From the NCBI GenBank assembly GCA_913045135.1, contig CAJWQD010000016.1, forward strand, positions 1 to 47,050: 47,050 bases of DNA. The letters run 5' to 3'. Positions 1 through 7,660 of this stretch are shown here, piece by piece. Position 1 is the first letter of the stretch; every line of letters begins with the position of its first letter. Below the pieces are notes generated by a model that was not told the DNA's origin, ran no database searches, and saw only the letters and a program-made list of their open reading frames with translations. The translations under genes were made by a program, and so were the position numbers. The stretch comes from an uncultured Flammeovirgaceae bacterium (GTDB lineage: Bacteria > Bacteroidota > Bacteroidia > Cytophagales > Cyclobacteriaceae).

Positions 1-562
1 TCACTCCGTCAACCACAACTAATGGTGGTGAGCCCGATGTTCCACTAGGGGAACTCACGCCTCTAATAGTCATATTGATGGGTGAACCCGGATTTGCATC
101 AGTGTACTTTATTTTTACTCCTGTTACCGTTCCTTGAAGGGCCTGCGTCACATCTGCTGTTGATCGTTTTGACATGTTAGTAACATCGACTGAGGCGATC
201 GCTGAGGTAACATCTGTCCTATCTTGGACATTATAACCCAGTACTACTATTTCCTCGAGTTCAGCAAGATCGGCAGTCATTACAATATCTACAATAGATC
301 TTGACCCTATGACGCTCTCTTGAGAATTAAGGCCTATAAAAGAGTAAACAAGAGTTCCTCCTTCTTCAGGGACTTCCAAGCGATAGTTCCCGTCAACATC
401 AGTAATTGTACCCGATGTGGTCCCTTTTAAAACAACATTTACCCCAGGAATTCCTGTTCCGTCATCACTTGAAGTCACTTTTCCAGTTACCGCTCTTTGG
501 GCCAAAACGGACCCCATCAAGAACAATAAGGAAGTGCTTAAAAGCAAAATTTTCTTCTTCAT
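1..562 (-). CDS. SusC/RagA-family TonB-dependent outer-membrane receptor, N-terminal part (runs off the window)
   Basis: An open frame reads leftwards from an ATG at 562 to the window edge, about 187 codons. A signal peptide (MKKKILLLSTSLLFLMGSVLA) is followed by a carboxypeptidase-regulatory-like beta-sandwich at about residues 24-100, with the hallmark GIPGVNVVLKGT and TDVDGNYRL stretches. The plug domain then begins (LEEIVVLGYN, later ALQGTVTGVKI and SPPLVVVDGV). This order is diagnostic of SusC-like receptors, which import oligosaccharides or peptides across the outer membrane together with a SusD lipoprotein. SusD would lie outside the window to the left. A Bacteroidota-type promoter and a palindrome precede the gene, and a ROK regulator lies just upstream in the same direction. 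The substrate cannot be told from this fragment. Confidence 0.95.
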   Translation of the reverse strand, partial: MKKKILLLSTSLLFLMGSVLAQRAVTGKVTSSDDGTGIPGVNVVLKGTTSGTITDVDGNYRLEVPEEGGTLVYSFIGLNSQESVIGSRSIVDIVMTADLAELEEIVVLGYNVQDRTDVTSAIASVDVTNMSKRSTADVTQALQGTVTGVKIKYTDANPGSPINMTIRGVSSPSGTSGSPPLVVVDGV

Positions 563-621
563 AATTACCAGTTATTAAGTTTGCTAAAAATTAAAATAAT
601 TGTAAATAAAAAGTTTATTTA

Positions 622-643
622 TTTGCACAATCGATTGAGCAAA
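622..643. promoter_or_regulatory. 22-bp operator-like inverted repeat in the susC leader
   Basis: The bases read as two 11-bp arms around a central CG (TTTGCACAATC / GATTGAGCAAA). Ten of eleven symmetric pairs match; only 627/638 do not. The site lies between the predicted susC promoter and its start codon, about 35 bases downstream of the expected transcription start, a good position for a repressor roadblock. An even palindrome centred on CG with a CAATCGATTG core resembles operators of LacI-family sugar repressors. The adjacent ROK regulator is the other candidate binder. The symmetry is seen directly; the binding protein is inferred. Confidence 0.6.
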
Positions 644-681
644 AAATAATATCAATTTATTATTTTTACTTTCTAATGTTA

Positions 682-712
682 CAAAACTAAGATCCTACTT
701 GACAAATACAAA
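682..712 (-). promoter_or_regulatory. Bacteroidota-type promoter for susC
   Basis: On the minus strand a TTTG (709-712) and a TAGTTTTG (682-689) are separated by 19 bases. This fits the TTTG-N(17-23)-TAnnTTTG consensus of the primary sigma factor in this phylum. Transcription would start near 676 and leave a leader of about 113 bases containing the palindrome at 622-643. Confidence 0.6.
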
Positions 713-1068
713 AATGATAAGCAGAACTGCTGATATGAAAATTTTCATTTATTTATAGAAGTGAGATATAAATGTAGAAATTTGAAATATTTCTCAATTT
801 TTTAATTTATCTATTAATAGACCATGAGAAATAATAAAAATTCTTAAAAAATGAACTTTTTTTATCTTTTTATCAAAAATGAGTAAAAGGCAATTGTTTT
901 GGCCGTATTTTATTTTAGATTATTAGACATTCTTAGTTCGTAAAGTAAAATGATTAATGAACTTATGTTTCATATTAACCTACGCGATCTTACCCTTTAT
1001 TTAAAATAAATTAAGTTAGAAATTACCAGAAAGTTGAATGTTATCAACAATGCAAATTAATTAGGGTT

Positions 1069-2292
1069 TCAACTATTAAATTGAAGTATTTTAGATGTGA
1101 CTAATGAAAAAGCCCCGATCAAGGTGGCATCTTCATCAAATGATGATGGAACTATTTTTACAATGTAATCGATCTCGCGCAATTTATTCTCCGATATATG
1201 CTTTTCCAATTTACCGAAAAATAGCTTCCCAGATTTAGCAATACCTCCGCTAAAAACAATAAGTTCTGGATTAAATAATTTAATTAAGCTGTCCACACCA
1301 ATTCCCAAATAAGTCATGGCTTCATCTACTATTTTCAAAGCAAGTTTATCTTTTTCTTTTGCTGCATTTATTACAATTTCTGCTGTTATTTTCTCTAGGT
1401 TACCTTGGACGCTACTTACCATGCTACTTTCCTTACCAGCATTAATTTCACCTTTGGCAATTTCAGCGATACCATAGCCCGAAGAAAGTGCTTCAATACA
1501 TCCTCTAATTCCATCTGCATCTGTATGTAGACTATTATGGTCTACTATTATGTGTCCAAACTCACCTGTAAAGCCTCGATTACCAAAGAAAGGTTCCCCA
1601 TTAATAATGATACCGGCTCCAATACCGAAACCTACGTTGACACAAATAAAATTCTTGTGTTTTTTCCCAACACCATATAATAATTCACCTAAAGCCGTAA
1701 CTCGCGACACATTATCATAGAAAACAGCCATTTTTAAATATTTTTTTAACTCATCTCGAAGGTTGACTTTTTTCCATTTGAACATAGGTGAATATTCAAT
1801 AATACCAGTCTCAATATTAATTAAACCAGCAACAGCTAGCCCAACACCCCGTATTTCGTCTTCTAAAAGTTTAGAACGTTCTATTAGTTTATTAATAAGA
1901 CCAACTACCTGAAGACTTATCTTTTCAAAACCACCTTTAAGATCAGTGGGTGTCTCAATTTCTGTTAAAAACTTTCCATCTAAGTCCGAGATTACCGCCC
2001 TGATACTAGTTGAACCCAAATCAATGCCAATGACGAAATTATTTGAACCATCAAATCTAATTAGCTTCGGCGGTCTGCCTCCGGTCGAATCTCCATCACC
2101 GACCATGCGCACCAAATTACTATCAATCAAACTTTCCACTATTCGAGTTACCGTGGGTGCACTAAGTTTAGTTTTTTTTACAATTTCAGCCCTTGAAACC
2201 TCCCCTGATACCCGAATCAACTTCAATACCTCTGTCTTATTGAGCTTATTTAAATATGAGACATCCTTTCTTAAATCTCTTGAATCGTTCAT
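1069..2292 (-). CDS. ROK-family transcriptional regulator (NagC/Mlc-like)
   Basis: The 407-residue protein has a winged helix-turn-helix at about residues 18-76 (SRAEIVKKTKLSAPTVTRIV, then the GGRPP wing) followed by a ROK sugar-kinase fold with its phosphate-binding loop (GIDLGSTSIR, 89-98) and a glycine-rich FGIGAG segment near 222-227. The kinase appears inactive: where active ROK kinases have an E-N-D-[AV]-N motif with the catalytic Asp, this protein reads DNVSR (193-197). The zinc motif is also eroded. His247 of GEFGH is kept, but of the usual CxCGxxGC cysteines only Cys265 remains. This suits a sugar-responsive repressor. Its position beside susC and a galM relic suggests control of the local sugar-uptake genes. 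The ligand is unknown. Confidence 0.92.
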   Translation of the reverse strand: MNDSRDLRKDVSYLNKLNKTEVLKLIRVSGEVSRAEIVKKTKLSAPTVTRIVESLIDSNLVRMVGDGDSTGGRPPKLIRFDGSNNFVIGIDLGSTSIRAVISDLDGKFLTEIETPTDLKGGFEKISLQVVGLINKLIERSKLLEDEIRGVGLAVAGLINIETGIIEYSPMFKWKKVNLRDELKKYLKMAVFYDNVSRVTALGELLYGVGKKHKNFICVNVGFGIGAGIIINGEPFFGNRGFTGEFGHIIVDHNSLHTDADGIRGCIEALSSGYGIAEIAKGEINAGKESSMVSSVQGNLEKITAEIVINAAKEKDKLALKIVDEAMTYLGIGVDSLIKLFNPELIVFSGGIAKSGKLFFGKLEKHISENKLREIDYIVKIVPSSFDEDATLIGAFSLVTSKILQFNS

Positions 2293-2710
2293 GGAATTTT
2301 AATTTGCATATAATTAAGTTAGTAAAGTTATTAAGTATCAATAGTCTATTTGACTCAAAGTATCTCTTAAAGCCTGCTAAACTATTAATACATGCCTTTT
2401 CTTTGGCGAAATAGAAATATTAAAGGATTGGAAGGTGGATATATTGAAACACTCAACTCAAAAACAACTTAAAGATAAATCTATTAGAAAGAATAACCAA
2501 TAAATGATTTCAATAACTGAAAATACGGAAAAAAGATCAAATCTCATTTAATTAAATGATAGACGGGTCTTTACACCTAAATACAATATTTTTATCTGAT
2601 AATATGATAAATGATTTTACGTAAGATCCTCTTAAATCAACTGAGTAAAGAAAAAAAGATTTTAAAAAAATATCAGATTATAATCAGTTATAAAAATTGA
2701 TGGAAATTAT
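2293..2710. other. Intergenic region, no gene seen
   Basis: About 420 AT-rich bases upstream of the ROK gene. A 26-codon plus-strand frame starting near 2391 resembles nothing I know and has no neighbouring support. No good TAnnTTTG promoter match was found upstream of the ROK start. Confidence 0.5.
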
Positions 2711-3790
2711 TCATAAAAATTTATTTATCAACAGTTTAAATCTAAATATTGTAGTACTTTGATGGCGCTGTTTAGGTTTTAATATTTCAGAAAGAAAGGC
2801 TGATTGGTTGGGGAAATCCGGATAATGCTAGATTTCAAGACAAAAGGCCGATCTATGTTGGTTGGCAATACTCCTTTTATCTGTTAGTTTCCATTTAAAA
2901 AATTGCCAGAGTAAAATTGAAGCTCTGGCTCCGTAGTAAGTACCTCTAAAATTCGACCTGATTCAGGCTCTGTCACAATAGTGGCTATCGATAAACTCCC
3001 GGTCAAGTCATTTATAAAATAGTTATAATTATAGTCCAATTCAAATTTAATTACTCATTTTAGTCATTAACATGCGCCTCTATCCTATTAAAAAAGTTAA
3101 AGTCAAGAAGAGTATTTTCTGGGAACATCAGATTTCCAATAGGGATTAATCCTTCATCAATAGGGGTATAAAAGAAGCATTAATTTTTAACTCATGATTT
3201 AAAATATTTGATGTTCCCCAATCTTTCAAATTGAAATAAGAGTGATTGGTGAAATTGATAATTGTTGGTTGATCAGTAGTTGCTTCATAATCGATACGTA
3301 AGTTCTTTTCAGAACCCAAAGTGTATGTAGCGCTCTTAGATAAATTACCTTGATAGACTTCTTTTCCATCAAAACTTAAATAAGTGAGCACTATGCCAAC
3401 CTCACGCGCTTTTGTAAATGTAGTTCCTTTCCATACTCTTTTATCAAAATCCTTAAATCCTCCAATCAGAGAATACTCTTTATTATTAAAAAGTAACTGA
3501 TACTTATTCCACTCAATGAAAATTGCTCCTTGCAAATACAATTAGCATAGCTACCAGCAATACATCCAAAGTAGTCACTCTTTTCTTCATAATTCTTAAT
3601 ATTATCATGACCCAAAACAATATCCCGAAAATTTCCACTCTTATCCGATACCATAATTTTGGTAATAATTCCACCATAGTTAATGATTCTCACTTTCATT
3701 CGCGACCCATTTGATAATTCACTATAGGTTATCTCTTTTTCGTCTCCCGTTATACCAAAATATATTTCCGTAACTAATTTTTTTTTTGTA
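2711..3790 (-). pseudogene. galM: Aldose 1-epimerase (mutarotase) pseudogene
   Basis: Pieces of a galactose mutarotase follow in the correct order along the minus strand but in different frames. They are: an N-terminal part (RIINYGGIITKIMVSDKSG, then DIVLGHD and FGCIAGSYAN); after a shift near 3505, NKYQLLFNN, GGFKDFDKRVW and the signature TNHSYFNL with the active-site His; after a shift near 3165, TPIDEGLIPIGNLMFPENT; after a stop near 3050, TEPESGRILEV and QFYSGNFLNGN; then after another stop FCLEI-stop-HYPDFPNQ, where the family has LETQHFPDSPN and the catalytic Glu. At least two frameshifts and three internal stops make an active product very unlikely. The intact enzyme interconverts sugar anomers. 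The relic suggests the adjoining sugar locus once had its own epimerase. Confidence 0.9.
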
Positions 3791-4100
3791 AAATGGGGTT
3801 ACAACGCGTACTTGAAAGTATACTCATTATCGTTACATAGAGTGCTCATGCGTTGAAGAAAAAACTGAAAACATCTGTTAGACTATATCTTATTAAATTC
3901 TATATCAACAAAATCTCGTTTAAAATTTAATTTGGGCCAATCCATTTCAAAAATTAAGCTTTAGCATAAAAATTGCTAATTTAAATAAACGAGCATTTTT
4001 AACTTTAAAATTTACTGAGAAGGGAAAAATACTTCAATAAATTAACCATATTAAAACAAACGACTTATTTAAAAGGACACTGCTCTATTAAAAAAATATA
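3791..4100. other. Intergenic region, no gene seen
   Basis: About 310 AT-rich bases between the galM relic and the tRNA terminator. No coding frame, repeat or convincing promoter was recognised. A ten-base T run at 3778-3787 marks the relic's upstream edge and may be where its original start was lost. Confidence 0.5.
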
Positions 4101-4130
4101 AGAAATAAAAAAACCAGATTAAATCTGGTT
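4101..4130 (-). terminator. Rho-independent terminator of tRNA-Lys
   Basis: On the minus strand, immediately after the tRNA, the arms AACCAGATT and AATCTGGTT (4112-4130, one base between them) form a hairpin followed by a T-rich run. It ends a leftward transcript carrying the tRNA. Confidence 0.85.
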
Positions 4131-4133
4131 CTA

Positions 4134-4209
4134 TGGTGATCCGTCTGGGGTTCGAACCCAGGACCCTCTCCTTAAAAGGGAGATGCTCTACCAGCTGAGC
4201 TAACGAATC
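4134..4209 (-). tRNA. tRNA-Lys (anticodon UUU)
   Basis: The minus strand folds into a full cloverleaf. The acceptor arms are GATTCGT and ACGGATC (one T-G wobble), and the D arm is GCTCAGCTGGTAGAGC. The anticodon stem TCTCC/GGAGA closes a CTTTTAA loop with anticodon TTT, and the T arm is CTGGG-TTCGAAC-CCCAG. The mature 73 bases occupy 4137-4209, and the 3' CCA is encoded at 4134-4136. It reads AAA/AAG lysine codons, which are abundant in this AT-rich genome. A terminator follows directly, so it appears to be a single-gene unit. No integrated element borders it. Confidence 0.97.
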
Positions 4210-4305
4210 GAAAATATTTTTAACAAATCATTTTTGGGTAAATGACAGTTCATTTGATTAATTTGCGAAACAAAACTATGCACCCATGATACAAAATCAA
4301 ACTAA

Positions 4306-5013
4306 ATGAAATATAAGTTTTTATTATTTTCATTATTTCCCATTTTATCTGCCTTTAACAGTGAAGCTAGTCCCAAATTATTTGAGGCAGATTCGCTCTT
4401 TAAATCAAAGAAATACACCGAATCAAAGGCAATATTTAGTGAAATAATTGCGTCAGGAAAAGCTAGCCCTGCCCTTTTGTTAAAGCTATCTTACATCCAT
4501 GAAGGACTCGGTAACTATGTTCATGCCCTTTTTCATTTAAATAGTTATTATACTATGACGTCAAATGAACAAGCCTTAGAGAAGATGAGAGGCATCGCAG
4601 AAAAAAATGATTTAGTGGGCTATGAATACTCAGATTATCACTTTTTCAGAAATTTATTAATTGAATTCAAAAGAGAAGTTGAAATGTGCTTATTTACCAT
4701 TTTAGTGATTTTGACTTTTTTGAGCTTTCGAAAAAAACAATCAATGAAAGCCTTTCGCCCTATCATATATGTTCAAATAGGTGTGATTTTTATCTTATTC
4801 CTTTTGATCAATAATTTTTTTGAGAATGACCGAGCCATCATCAAAGTAGATAATACGATCCTAATGTCTGCACCTTCTGCAGGTGCTGAACCAATTGAAA
4901 TTGTAGAAAAAGGCCATCTCATTGAGGTATTAAGTAAGCATGACACGTGGATCAAAATTCTTTGGTACGATCAAGAGGTCTTTATAAAAACGAAAAAACT
5001 ATTATTTATTTGA
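4306..5013 (+). CDS. Membrane protein with TPR-like N-terminus and C-terminal SH3-like domain (BatE-like)
   Basis: The 235-residue protein begins with a signal sequence (MKYKFLLFSLFPILSAFNSEA). Helical tetratricopeptide-like repeats follow at about 24-110 (SLFKSKKYTESKAIFSEII; LSYIHEGLGNYVHALFHLNS). Two hydrophobic spans lie at about 126-142 and 153-172. The C-terminal part (about 185-235) looks like a bacterial SH3 domain, with the pattern VEKGHLIEVLSKHDTWIKI. This architecture matches BatE-type proteins of Bacteroidota, but no batA-D or MoxR-like genes are nearby, so I do not assign that symbol. The TPR and SH3 parts would both face the periplasm and probably bind protein or peptidoglycan. 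Its stop overlaps the convergent neighbour's stop by 8 bases. Confidence 0.8.
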   Translation: MKYKFLLFSLFPILSAFNSEASPKLFEADSLFKSKKYTESKAIFSEIIASGKASPALLLKLSYIHEGLGNYVHALFHLNSYYTMTSNEQALEKMRGIAEKNDLVGYEYSDYHFFRNLLIEFKREVEMCLFTILVILTFLSFRKKQSMKAFRPIIYVQIGVIFILFLLINNFFENDRAIIKVDNTILMSAPSAGAEPIEIVEKGHLIEVLSKHDTWIKILWYDQEVFIKTKKLLFI

Positions 5014-7567
5014 ATAACAATAAATGACCCTTATAATCAGTTTTTGAAAAATTTAACAGATAATAATAAAGGCCTGGAGGTGACTGTTTCCCATCCCAAA
5101 AGAAGTATCGATTCTCACTGTAAAAAACTTCAATACCCACACGATTGTAAATGGCAACATATTCAAAAGTATCTTCGCAATTGTCTGTGGGTAAATTTTG
5201 ACTAGGGTCATCATTACCCGATAGGCTAAATATTTCATTGAAGCCATCTCCATTTGGTGAAAAGGCATTTGGAGGTAAAAAATTTTCAAATCTAGTTCTA
5301 GTTTCTACTATTTCAAAGCGTATTCTAGTAGTATCGTATGCCGGCGAAGGACAATGATCATCTTCAGCAATGAAAATTAAGTCATAAGTTGAATTATCTC
5401 TATTTCTCAATAAAGCGCATTCTGGTTGCCAATAAAGCGTTGCGGCCACCGCCCCCTGTCCTGTTTGGGTTTTCATCTGCAAAGATGGGGAATCAGGTCT
5501 TCTAAACTCCTCGGAAAAACCCAAACTAATACTATCTGTCGTATCGAAATCAAATGCCTCAATCTGAAGGCTAAAAGGATCATTTACCTCTAATTGTATG
5601 GGCTCAAATCTATCAATTATCGGACTTTGATTTACAGGAGCAACCACATTGACTACAAAAATTACCGTATCTGTATTAGTTACATTGCATTTGTCCTCAT
5701 CTTCAGCCAAAAAAAGGAACTTAAATTTATCAACGCCAGAGGCAGATAAATAATTACAGTCAGCTGTCCAGCTAAAATCAGCTTCAGTATTATTTTCACC
5801 TATCCTCTCTTGAAAATCTATGCCCAAAGCAAAAGGATTAAACCCAACTCCATCCATACGTAAACTAATGCGATCTCCATCTTCATCTTCACTAAAAAGT
5901 GTAAAATCTAGGATTTCCTTAGGTTCAATAGTAACTTCATAATCGGGATAATTTGGAATAGAAATAATTGGTTCGGTATTAGAAGGAAGATTTATGGATA
6001 AATCATATTGTGCAAAATTAAAATTTGAATTTTGACAAGTATCGGCATCTTCTACAATTACAAAAACATCAAACTGCTGTCTCTCTGAGAAATCATACTC
6101 CCCACATTGAGTGTCCCAAACCAAAATAGCACTTAAATTGCCTGGAACATTTTTTGTTTCTTCCAACGAAAATCCAAAAATGCCAGGATCTGCAAGTCCT
6201 CTAATAAAATAATCAATACTTAAATCATCAAGATCCTCATCAAATGAATGAATTGGAAACTCTATTCGCACACCTTCCGAAATAAGCGTATCAACATACA
6301 TAATCTCATAAGTCGGAAAAGTATTAGGTGGAGGCTCCACTTTGATGCTCAAGCGTAAGGTATCCATTTGAGGTAACGGGCAGGCATCATCTCCAGCAAT
6401 TAAATCGACAATAAAAGGTATGTCTGTAAGTGGTGGGCAACCGGGTGCACAAACCTGAATAACTAGTGAATCAGATTTTACGTCTTCATAAATATTAAAT
6501 TCAAAAATATCATTCACCTCTTCCTCAAAATTAACGCCCTCCGCCATTAAACTAATGGTCTCTCCCGCACTAATATTTCTCACAATAAAATCAAAACATT
6601 TATCTTCTGATAAGCTATAGTTCAATATCTCTGTTTCTGGAATAAAATCTTCATTGTCAGGAATTTGAATACCTACCACTGGGGGATCAGGAGGATCACA
6701 GCCTTCTGATCTAACCAATAATTGAAAATCACGTTGTACCTGACCAATTTTTAAACCTGCTCTAAATTCCTCAACGACAACTGAAAACAAATATAATCCT
6801 GACTCGCTCGGATTCACCCGTAACAACCCACGCTCACTAATGGAGAGACTGGGATTTCCTAAAATCATGTTATCTAAATCGTAACCCTCCGAAAAAAATA
6901 CTAAGGGATGCGGTGCAGGCTGAGGAATAGGTAAGGCCACTGCAGAGGATGAGTTCAAAGGTCTGGCCAATGAATAAACCAATGAATCTCCATCGGGATC
7001 AATCCCTGTAAATTCTGTATAATAAAGTTGATTTATACAAGCGTAATCTCCTAAAGGGACAAACAACTGCGGTGATGAATTAATAAACAATTGATTATCT
7101 GTGTCCAATAACGGAGGTATTTCAGTCACATATTTCATACCTGTACCCCCAGGATTTATGATATTTTTAATTCCTGCATTTCTACAGCAACGCTCCCAAA
7201 CAATGGAATAACCCCCGATATCCGGATAGTCTTCAGGGTTTAAAACAACCACTCCCGTCCATATTACTCTAGAGGTAATCAATTGTTCCCAAGAACATTC
7301 TGGATTGGTATAATTAACCAAAGATTCAGCATCCAAATTTAATATATGATTAGACATTTCAACTCCATCAGAATTTCTAAAAATATAAACTCGAACTTGA
7401 TTCTCTGGATTAGGATTATCCGTTTGAAATCGATCAAAATATTGAACTAAATTAATGCGATATTCACCCTCCGATACCGTCTCAAATTCAATCTCACCCC
7501 CCACAATATGATAAGCCGTAGTAGGCAGTGTCATGAAAATAATGATGACTGAAAAAATATTTTTCAT
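5006..7567 (-). CDS. Large secreted protein with type IX secretion (gliding-motility-type) C-terminal domain
   Basis: The 853-residue protein has a signal peptide ending near TAYHIVGGEIEFE, a start typical of Bacteroidota surface proteins annotated 'gliding motility-associated C-terminal domain'. Its middle is a series of beta-rich, cadherin/Ig-like modules with repeated acidic motifs such as GIDPDGDSLVYSL, SFDEDLDDLSIDYF, SEDEDGDRISLRM and EAFDFDTTDSISL. The last ~90 residues carry the type B sorting domain (NAFSPNGDGFNEIFSLSG ... YNRVGIEVF ... WDGKQSPPGLYYYLL). It should cross the outer membrane through the type IX system and be displayed or released. PorD at 34487 shows that part of this system is present. 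The exact role, probably adhesion, is not evident. Confidence 0.92.
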   Translation of the reverse strand: MKNIFSVIIIFMTLPTTAYHIVGGEIEFETVSEGEYRINLVQYFDRFQTDNPNPENQVRVYIFRNSDGVEMSNHILNLDAESLVNYTNPECSWEQLITSRVIWTGVVVLNPEDYPDIGGYSIVWERCCRNAGIKNIINPGGTGMKYVTEIPPLLDTDNQLFINSSPQLFVPLGDYACINQLYYTEFTGIDPDGDSLVYSLARPLNSSSAVALPIPQPAPHPLVFFSEGYDLDNMILGNPSLSISERGLLRVNPSESGLYLFSVVVEEFRAGLKIGQVQRDFQLLVRSEGCDPPDPPVVGIQIPDNEDFIPETEILNYSLSEDKCFDFIVRNISAGETISLMAEGVNFEEEVNDIFEFNIYEDVKSDSLVIQVCAPGCPPLTDIPFIVDLIAGDDACPLPQMDTLRLSIKVEPPPNTFPTYEIMYVDTLISEGVRIEFPIHSFDEDLDDLSIDYFIRGLADPGIFGFSLEETKNVPGNLSAILVWDTQCGEYDFSERQQFDVFVIVEDADTCQNSNFNFAQYDLSINLPSNTEPIISIPNYPDYEVTIEPKEILDFTLFSEDEDGDRISLRMDGVGFNPFALGIDFQERIGENNTEADFSWTADCNYLSASGVDKFKFLFLAEDEDKCNVTNTDTVIFVVNVVAPVNQSPIIDRFEPIQLEVNDPFSLQIEAFDFDTTDSISLGFSEEFRRPDSPSLQMKTQTGQGAVAATLYWQPECALLRNRDNSTYDLIFIAEDDHCPSPAYDTTRIRFEIVETRTRFENFLPPNAFSPNGDGFNEIFSLSGNDDPSQNLPTDNCEDTFEYVAIYNRVGIEVFYSENRYFFWDGKQSPPGLYYYLLNFSKTDYKGHLLLFK

Positions 7568-7646
7568 ACTTGATAGGTAAGTCTAGCTAATCTAACTTAG
7601 ATCTTAAGAATGAGCAAATGTTAGAGCAGTAATCCATCACAATTAC

Positions 7647-7654
7647 TACTTTTG
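7647..7654 (+). promoter_or_regulatory. TAnnTTTG -7 element upstream of rlmD
   Basis: TACTTTTG matches the Bacteroidota -7 consensus and ends seven bases before the ATG at 7661. Transcription should start at or next to that ATG, giving a leaderless or nearly leaderless mRNA. This excludes the in-frame TTG at 7652, which lies inside the promoter. The -33 element is weak. Confidence 0.55.
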
Positions 7655-7660
7655 TGCTGC

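Larger units (their letters stand above)
563..1068. other. Intergenic region between the ROK regulator and susC
   Basis: This very AT-rich stretch of about 500 bases has no open frame that looks coding on either strand. It contains the susC promoter and the operator-like palindrome. I see no clear terminator for the ROK gene, so read-through into susC cannot be excluded. Confidence 0.7.

Noticed and set aside
2391-2471. 26-codon plus-strand frame (MPFLWRNRNIKGLEGG...)
   Set aside because: It is short, has no recognised relatives, promoter or neighbouring support, and frames of this length are common by chance.
4134-4209. tRNA-Lys as an attachment site for an integrated element
   Set aside because: No integrase, repeat of the tRNA 3' end or block of foreign-looking genes was seen on either side.
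7652-7660. TTG as the start codon of rlmD
   Set aside because: It lies inside the TACTTTTG promoter element and encodes an atypical MCC extension; the ATG at 7661 fits the family start.
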